A stretch of DNA of 64,000 nucleotides from Diphasiastrum complanatum. Lineage: Eukaryota; Streptophyta; Lycopodiopsida; Lycopodiales; Lycopodiaceae. Within the stretch, counting starts at the first letter, position 1; each line of letters opens with the position of its first letter. The notes below the pieces were generated by a model. It was not told the origin of the DNA. It searched no databases and worked only from the letters and a program-made list of their open reading frames with translations. Made by a program: the position numbers and the translations under genes. The stretch covers positions 3,812,056 through 3,876,055 of the forward strand of contig CM055093.1 in the NCBI GenBank assembly GCA_029204225.1. The letters are read 5' to 3'. Shown piece after piece: positions 57,642 through 64,000 of the stretch.

Positions 57642-58137
57642 ATGTTTCCCATTCAGTGGATTGGCAAATCGTCAGTTTGAAGGTAAATTTTGTCTTTCTT
57701 AATGGCATTTTGAAATCAGTATTCTAATGTATTTGTTTCATTCTAATTCATTTTGTTTCATGATTGATTTCTTGTGTGCTGAATTTTTTTGCAGTCACCC
57801 CAGCAAAATGAGTCATTCAGCTGTGGGTGGTACACATTATACAATGCCAAGTTATTTGTTGAGTGGTTCAACCTTCAGGAAGATGTTGATATTTCTAAGG
57901 TAATAAATTCTGTTTATTCTGATTTTTGGAATCATGATTAGTTTTCTATTTTGTTGATGTTTTTAGCCATTACTAATACATGAATGTTCTATCTTGAAGT
58001 TTACACTTCTTGAGTACACATCAAGCCAGGTGTACAGATTTAGACAAGAAATTATCTTGAGTATATTGTCTAGGGCAAGGCTTCAGCCTCCCGTTATTGA
58101 TGGTGGTGCAAAGGATGATGTAGTTATACTAAATTAA
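57642..58137 (+). CDS. Gene C: Ulp1/C48-type cysteine protease, C-terminal exons
   Basis: Three exons in the same phase: 57642-57682, 57795-57899 and 58000-58137, with introns GTAAAT…TTTTTTTGCAG and GTAATA…TCTTGAAG. Joined, they read without a stop through VDWQIVSLK, SPQQNESFSCGWYTLY and EYTSSQVYRFRQEI to VVILN-stop. The Q…N…SCG pattern is the oxyanion Gln and nucleophile Cys of the Ulp1/adenain fold (SUMO or polyprotein proteases, and proteases of several DNA transposons). The catalytic His and Asp should lie in upstream exons, for which 57300-57640 gives no clear match, so the N-terminus is missing or decayed. Confidence 0.6.
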
Positions 58138-58586
58138 GATCAGGACAAATACAGGTAGCATAGAACAAAAATACATGTATAGAGTTCATAGATAAATATA
58201 CATTGATATATCAAATGTTGTTTCATTTTATGAATTTAAGAGCACAAAATACACGTACTGATGTCCAACTTAGGCTTTCATTTATTGAATGAAAGAGTGT
58301 ATACACAGAATTTTACTAAAGTTTATTTGAAACTATTGTTCTCTCACAATGGTGATTGTTGTAGGTAGATTTTTGCAGCACGTTATCAGCTCCTATCTTT
58401 TTCGCATCTGTGACATGACAAATATTAGTGAATGTGCAATTGTAAATGATGACAATGCGCTTCCACCTCAACCATAGACAAATATTTCTCATTGTAGATA
58501 ATGCTTATCTCCATTCGGTTTGTGTGACCATTTAGTTCAAAGTCTTGATCCAGTGGTAGCCATGTACCTTCAATTTTCTTGTATCT

Positions 58587-59575
58587 CTAGTAGCTAAATG
58601 TGAAACTGAGCATTTGCTTTTTGATATGATAACGAAAGATCATTGAGGACTTTTTAATCCTGCATTCTATGTCATTATTTGTTTTACTATCCCAGCCTTG
58701 ATCCATGAGATCTGACAAAGTCTCATCTGATAGATCCTTGCAAACAAATAAAGTTGGTGTCCTACGAACATTAGCACTCGAGAAAAAATCAACAGATATA
58801 TGTAATGAGATAAACCAACTTAGCTGAATAATTTTCGAGCCTGTGCTTATCTTCATAGAATTTCTAATATCAATGAGTAACTTGCATCTCAAGGATTCAG
58901 AAACAATGCTATCAGGTGTAGGCCACTCATCACTTTGAAAACTAGGCAATGGAATTGCTTCGAGATTGCCAAACCCTCCATCTATCTGTGGCGTATATAA
59001 AGATTCATAAAAATAGATACAATCTACAAGTTCCTTTGGACTTCTTTCTCTGTATTGCAGCTTTCCAACATCAAAGTGAATCACGTCTAATATTCCTGCA
59101 AGTGATTGTGCAGGCTCCCATTCACTTATGCATGATGGATATAAATCTGAAAGAAAAAAACAATGTTGAAGCATTTAAATCATAATCTGAAGAGCATAAA
59201 TAAAGAAAATCACCTATGATTGTTGTAGAGTGCATATGTTTTGATATACTTACAATTACATTTTTGATGATCATGAGGATTGATATCATGTACTTTGATT
59301 TCCGAATGCATATATACATGTTGTACTAAGACTTCTAATATCGATTGACCTCCCGGGGTAGTCTTAAACTCCAAAATTTTTGCATTCCAATAAGATTTGT
59401 AAGTCATTTTTGCTCTTTTCTTTTGTCGAAAATTGCCCTTTGATGATGGATGCGGCAATACCCATGAATTCTTCATATATTTTGTTGGCTTCCAGTTATT
59501 AGCTTCATCATTCTCATTGTAAAGAATCAAAGACTCGATTGTAGATCTGGGTCTCCTTGCCATTGCTATTTTCAA
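58587..59575 (-). CDS. Gene D: intact two-exon orphan gene
   Basis: Exon 1 (59575-59254) and exon 2 (59146-58587) are joined by a 107-bp intron (GTAAGT…TTTTTTCTTTCAG). The split codon reads TAT and the frame stays open, giving about 293 residues, or 289 if translation starts at the second Met (MARRPRSTIES). Features: a basic N-terminus; NWKPTKYMKNSWVLPHP; KKRAKMTYKSYWNAK; a Cys/His cluster HDHQKC near the splice; then EWEPAQSLAGILDVIHFDVG and a C-terminal basic stretch (CRIKKSSMIFRYHIKKQ). No signal peptide or membrane segment. No family recognised. It is the least damaged gene of the segment and converges with gene C. Confidence 0.65.
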
Positions 59576-60163
59576 AGCTTGAGAGCCAAGAATCTCTGAT
59601 ATGATACTTAATTTTGATTTTTTGTATCACATTTAATCTAATGTGAATGCCAACATAGTCACAGTTACTGCGTATACCATATTTTATGTAACTGTACATA
59701 CTGTATTTCTATAACTGTAACTAGTATACTTAGAAAATTTCATTATACTAACCAGCATAGTCAAGTAAATTTAACTTGAGGTAGTGACGTCGGGCAGATT
59801 AGCACATGTCGGGCAGGAAGAAGAAACCAATGGGATATGTCCATGCTACCCGGACACAAATTTTAAAGTTTTCTATATTGCATTTTTATTTCTCAGTTAA
59901 TTTGAATTACGTTACATAGATTTCAAATCTGTGCATTTTGATTGGGCCTGGTTACGGTCGAAACTAAAAAATAAAATAAAAGTATCTTTACTCCTCTAAT
60001 GATTCTAACCCCTCACCTCCTCCACATTCTAACATTCCCCCCCTCCACCCTCTTCCATTTCGACACCATCTAATCCTCACCATTCATACCTCCAAACCCG
60101 GTTCCCTCGCTTTCCACCAAAACTCTTTCAACCTCTCTCATCTCCCAATCCTCCACCACCTAC
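59576..60163. other. Spacer with GTCGGGCAG repeats and CT-rich leader
   Basis: The word GTCGGGCAG occurs at 59787 and 59809 with an inverted relative (TACCCGGACA) at 59849; this could be part of a promoter for gene D or of a transposon end. From about 59995 the sequence becomes C/T-rich (CCCCTCACCTCCTCCACATTC…) up to the ATG of the gag-like ORF at 60164, like a 5' untranslated leader. Confidence 0.4.
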
Positions 60164-60970
60164 AATGGTACCTCCTGAACGGCATCGGGTGACAACTCGA
60201 AATCCAAGTTGCGAAATGTTCAAGTCAACTGAATTCAAGGCAAAGTATCATATGGAAGAAGAGCACGGTGGGGTTACTCTTACTTGATCTCAAGTAGTGT
60301 CGGATGCATAAGGCCAAAGTTCAAGACACTAGAACCTCAACCAGCTTGGAGACCGGGCCATGTTTTTAGCAAATAAGTCGACATGCTTACGCTACCTCAG
60401 CGCGCCCACATATTTGTGGAAATACTGCCCTTTCAAACGATGTGAACCTTTCACACCAGAGTTCATGACCAACAAGATTTATTGGTCTATTCTTACATAG
60501 TATGTACGAACAGAAGATCCAACCAGAGACTTTATTTCAAACTGTAGTCAATTCTATAAGAGATACCATCGATGCCCAAACAAGGATGTGCGCTATTTCT
60601 TTGACAATTGCGGCCTTATCGCCTTCTTGGCACCCTTGGCGTCTCATTGGAATCATTCCTTGTCTCCCATTCTATTGGATCTCAATAAGCCCTCAGTCAT
60701 CGAGATGGATCACCTCAACGTGGCTCGACTTTATTACCGTGCAGCCATGACAAGCACCCTTCATATCGATATGATTGAACTCTGGCAAACGCATGGCTTT
60801 CTCTAGAACATGATTCATTATTATGGCCTGCGACCCTTCTTGAATAAGCTACGATGGCATATGTTGGAGCACGTGGACAAAGAACTGGATGCCATCAGGA
60901 TGACACTCAACAAGGAGATGTACGACAAATAGTTCGGCAACACGCAATAGCCATTGACATGGGACCGCCA
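60164..60970 (+). pseudogene. Gag-like or extra ORF before LTR H2
   Basis: Starts MVPPERHRVTTRNPSCEMF and continues with several stops and frame changes to within 20 bases of the polypurine tract. The readable block PILLDLNKPSVIEMDHLNVARLYYRAAM resembles the block IFFDLNKALDSDKVEDQLPVARVYYQAAF in the ORF at 63645-64000. Both sit just inside a 3' LTR, so this is a family of extra ORFs placed between pol and the 3' LTR, as in Tat/Ogre-type elements. Function unknown. Confidence 0.55.
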
Positions 60971-60977
60971 ATTCAAT

Positions 60978-60990
60978 AAAGAGGGGGATA
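60978..60990 (+). other. Polypurine tract before LTR H2
   Basis: AAAGAGGGGGATA lies directly before TGTTAGCCC, the LTR start. It shows that the right LTR is a plus-strand 3' LTR. Confidence 0.78.
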
Positions 60991-61390
60991 TGTTAGCCCT
61001 TTCCTTAGCCCAAAATAGGAATTTATTGTGGCATGTGTTTTGTAAGCCCACAAGTAAATTCAAATAAAGGTTTAGGAAAAATCTTATACTGAGACCTTTT
61101 ACTATTTAAGTTTAATCATTACAAACAACCATTCGTAATGGTTCAACTTAGAAAGTCTAAGTTTAAGATTTAATTTCTAAGTTCAAAGTTAATTCTTAAG
61201 TTCAAGCTTAATTCTAAGTTTATTGTAAGTGCACTTCATTTGTTTAGAGAAGGCACTTTACAAGTTACTTAGCATTAAGCTTAGACTTAGTCCCATAAGC
61301 ATGTTAGAGCATAGCCCACCACTCTTGCCATATATGGAAGTGGATGTGTGCCTTCAACAACACTTGTATAAGCTTTTCTATAATAGACCA
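60991..61390 (+). repeat. LTR H2, right border, truncated
   Basis: Matches H1 with an extra 12-bp segment near its start and an 85-bp insertion near 61080-61165. It breaks off at ATAATAGACCA, where gypsy pol begins; about 420 bp of LTR are missing. Confidence 0.8.
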
Positions 61391-62685
61391 TCAGAAGAAG
61401 TCTAGCATGATATGCCAAAGCATTTCAAACACTATACTTTGGATGATGTTGTCATTACGTTACCAAAGACTCATCGTGAACCAGAAGAACAAGTACCAAA
61501 AATGAAGGAGATTTACGATGGACTAGCTAGGACTCATCAGCCAATGAATCTTGCTGAATAGGAGAACCAGAAGAAATTGTGCAAGTTGGAGTGCACCTTA
61601 CTCCTGAATAGTTTCAAGCGTTAAGGAAATTCTTGATCAAAAATCAAGACTGTTTTGCTTAGCCATACAAAGATCTAAAAGGGATTCCTACATCAGTAAC
61701 TGAGCATACAATGCCTTGATGTCTAATGCAGTTCCAAAGGTTACAAAATTTTATTGCTGTAATTTAAATGTTACGGATCTTATAAAGAAAGAGCTACAAA
61801 AATTACTTAAAACCAACTTTATTTATGAAATCGAACATATGGAATGAGTTTCTTCAATTGTCGTCGTTCCTAAGAAGAATGGGAAGATGAGAATTTGTGT
61901 GAATCTCAAAGCCTTGAACAAAGTGATACAAAAGGACACTTTCTGTTACCTTTTATTGAAAGCATAATGGACCGCCTTGCTGGAGCAGAAGCCTACAGTT
62001 TTTTGGATGGATTTAGTTGCTACAACCAAGTCAAGATTGCACCTGCGGATCACCATAAAACATCTTTTGCAACAGAATGGGAAAGTTATGCTTATAAAGT
62101 TATGTCATTTAAACTTTGTAATGCACCTAGTTTATTTCAAAGAGTGATGTAGTTCACCTTCAAAGACTACTTGCAAAAATTCCTTGAAATCTACTTGGAC
62201 GATCTTTGAGTCCATAATGCCGATACAGACCACTTGGATCATTTGGAAAAAGCATTTGAATGTTGTGCCAAATACCAAATCTCCTTAATCTGGAAAAGTG
62301 TCAAATTTGGGTTACTCATGGAGTTGTCCTTGGACATGTGATATCAAGACATGGCATTGCTATGGATTGTTCCAAAATTAAGGTCATTGTGGAGTTACCA
62401 CTGCTAAGAACAATTTGAGGAGTCTACATTTTTATGGGTCATGCAAATTACTATCAGATATTTATTTTATTTTTTGAGGATTTAGCAAGACCTATATACA
62501 GGCTGACTATTGTACCGATTTGGACAGTTGAGGCATTGGAAGCATTTGAAAAATTGAAGAAAGCTTTAGCTTCTGCACTGATACTACGAGCTTCAATTTG
62601 GACAATTGAGTTTCATGTTCATATTGATGCATCAAAATATGCTATTAAATCAGTTTTGTGTGGGGTCGAAGATCTTTCATAGTAT
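61391..62685 (+). pseudogene. Gypsy reverse transcriptase and RNase H fragment
   Basis: A plus-strand relative of G3. It starts with HYTLDDVVIT and pre-RT linker, then has the family RT blocks in broken frames: PYKDLKGIPTSV; KMRICVNLKALN-type words; FIESIMDRLAGAEAYSFLDGF; EWESYAYKVMSF. The palm word reads YLDDL near 62195 followed at once by a stop. HANYYQIFI and the RNase H start HVHIDASKYAIKS end at about 62685, where an LTR begins. Many stops; inactive. Confidence 0.8.
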
Positions 62686-62698
62686 AACCCTTCCGCCT

Positions 62699-63449
62699 GT
62701 CAACAAAGGTTAGATCATCGAATAGGTGCCTAACTATGCATAGATGCTACTTTTCGTTAAATTCCTACTTTTTCCCTTAACTCTACTCACCACTATGCTA
62801 CTCCTCTACACTAACATTCATCATAGTTTGGGTGAAGGGAAGGGATAGAAAAAAAGAGGTTGAGAAGAGAAGAGAGGAAGAGAGAGAGATAGAGAGTGAG
62901 GGTGGAGGTTAGCTCAAATGCTCCTTATGCTTGCTAATGGAAAAGCATTCACTATGGCAAACAATAAAGATGGAAATAGAAAGCAATGGAAAACACAATC
63001 AAGAGCATTAGCAAGTAGTGAATAGCAAATGAGGATGCTTCTCTTCCAAAAATGGTAGAGTTTCCTCCTTCTCATTAAGCATGGAAATAGTGTACAAATG
63101 GTGCCTTTTTATAAAATGGGGAAGGCCCTTGCCCCTCAATCTTATTGGCTAATATTCACAATGATCCTAACCATTCATCTTGGACCCAACTTGATCCAAG
63201 GGTCCACAAAAAATACATTAGAAATCACTAGATTCATGTGAGTCCCAATTTGGACCCAACTCTAAAAAGTGATCTCTAAGTTTAACAATGACATTGGGCC
63301 TCTAGTTTTATTTTGATTACAAGGCCCAAGTCAACTTTATTTTATTTACAACTTCAATTGCGTGCTCATTGGGCCATGGGATTATACACGCAGGATGCCA
63401 TGCCCTGGCAACACATTTTATTGGAGGATTTTATTTATCTACTCTTTGT
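62699..63449 (-). repeat. Gypsy LTR, minus orientation
   Basis: Starts TGTCAACAAAGG and runs to about 63449, where the minus strand shows a purine run (ATTGGGGGTA). It shares GGGGAAGGCCCTTGCCCC, GTGCTCATTGGGC and a GA-rich segment with the G3 LTR (31322-32156), and on the minus strand has a TATA box (TTTTATAAAAAGG, about 63108-63120). The right edge lacks a clear CA end and is approximate. Confidence 0.7.
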
Positions 63450-63644
63450 TGGGAATACCCCCAATAGGACCCACGGCCTGAAGTAGTGCCGGTCCCTCGG
63501 CACTTTGCCGATTTAGTAGAGCGTTCTCTTGGACCGCCTCTGGTGGATGAGATATCCCGTAACGTCTTCCATGAAGTTGAGATGGTCCAGTTTCTCCGAG
63601 TCCTTTGGTGTGTGGAAGGACTTGTGAACTCCTGTCAACCATTC

Positions 63645-64000
63645 CTAATCCACCCATGCTTGGAATTGTTTCGTCCAGGGATCACCAAGGAATGCAGCTT
63701 GGTAATATACGCGAGCAACTGGCAGCTGGTCTTCAACTTTGTCAGAATCGAGCGCCTTATTTAGATCAAAGAATATAGAGGGAAGGAAATCATCCCATTT
63801 TGTTGCAATGCCCATTAAATATTCCAAGTCCCGGGCGTAAGTGGCTGTCACGCGGACTGTGGGATCGGGGCAATTGATGTAGTGACTGGCGAATGCGATC
63901 AGAGCCCTTCTGGTGTCTACATCCGTTGTCCATCCATATTTGGATTTGATGATTGGCCAGTTGAAATTGTTGAGTGTGATCTGGTCCAGAGGAGTGCCGC
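63645..64000 (-). CDS. Extra ORF of a gypsy element, running off the window
   Basis: An open frame from the window edge to a stop at 63645, about 118 codons, GC-richer than its surroundings. It reads NFNWPIIKSKYGWTTDVDTRR, ALIAFASHYINCPDPTVRVT, DLEYLMGIATKWDDF and VARVYYQAAFLGDPWTK. Part of the block matches the ORF at 60164-60970. A second frame (MEDVTGYLIHQRR) follows to the purine tract. It lies just inside the 3' LTR at 62699-63449 on the same strand. The N-terminus is outside the window. Function unknown; possibly a gag-like or particle-associated protein. Confidence 0.6.
   Translation of the reverse strand, partial: GTPLDQITLNNFNWPIIKSKYGWTTDVDTRRALIAFASHYINCPDPTVRVTATYARDLEYLMGIATKWDDFLPSIFFDLNKALDSDKVEDQLPVARVYYQAAFLGDPWTKQFQAWVD

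Overview
The window is nuclear DNA of a land plant, most likely a repeat-rich genome. It is AT-rich and filled with nested, decayed LTR retrotransposons of the Ty3/gypsy and Ty1/copia groups. Their primer-binding sites are plant-type: TGGTATCAGAGC for copia elements, and a sequence complementary to the 3' end of tRNA-Asp for the gypsy elements. There are no operons, bacterial genes or organellar genes. I could not identify the species. No conventional host gene is complete; the best candidates for intact coding are two unrecognised genes described below.

Layout. 1-3508: minus-strand gypsy element (protease edge, gag, leader, primer site, LTR). 3640-7895: copia element C, present as two head-to-head 5' ends. 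7896-12147: plus-strand gypsy copy G1, cut by a copia D LTR. 12148-17712: minus-strand copia D element with all pol domains. 17713-18600: gypsy integrase fragment. 18600-24560: AT-rich DNA with small tandem repeats, a hairpin-like region and a tRNA-derived SINE-like sequence. 24585-26241: unrecognised minus-strand protein in broken frames. 26250-31321: D-LTR fragment plus gypsy copy G2, which is an inverted copy of 7896-12770. 31322-35336: gypsy G3 (LTR, integrase, RNase H, RT). 35337-40473: a compact LTR element (N1) with a perfect 5-bp target duplication and no pol, inserted next to G3. 40474-46480: copia fragment, 360-bp tandem repeats, a further repeat array and a gypsy-type LTR. 46480-52720: decayed copia and gypsy pieces.

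52770-61390: two related LTRs bound a segment that does not look like a normal retrotransposon. The left LTR is followed by a sequence complementary to a whole tRNA-Asp, not only its 3' end. After that come four intron-containing genes in alternating orientation: a coiled-coil protein with decayed transposon-like blocks (+), an unrecognised protein with a CxxC pair (-), a Ulp1/C48-type cysteine protease C-terminus (+), and an intact two-exon orphan (-). Between the second and third genes lies a region dense in CACGTG-type and GCACTTGTGC palindromes. A gag-like ORF, a polypurine tract and the right LTR close the segment. 61391-62685 is a plus-strand gypsy pol fragment. 62699-64000 is an LTR plus an extra ORF on the minus strand running off the window.

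The strongest candidates for something undescribed are the four-gene segment with its antisense tRNA, and the pol-less element N1 with its 491-residue internally duplicated ORF. Most pol sequences carry stops, frameshifts or changed catalytic residues and are inactive. Coordinates of LTR edges were set by comparing copies inside the window and by TG...CA ends; where only one copy exists the edge is approximate.
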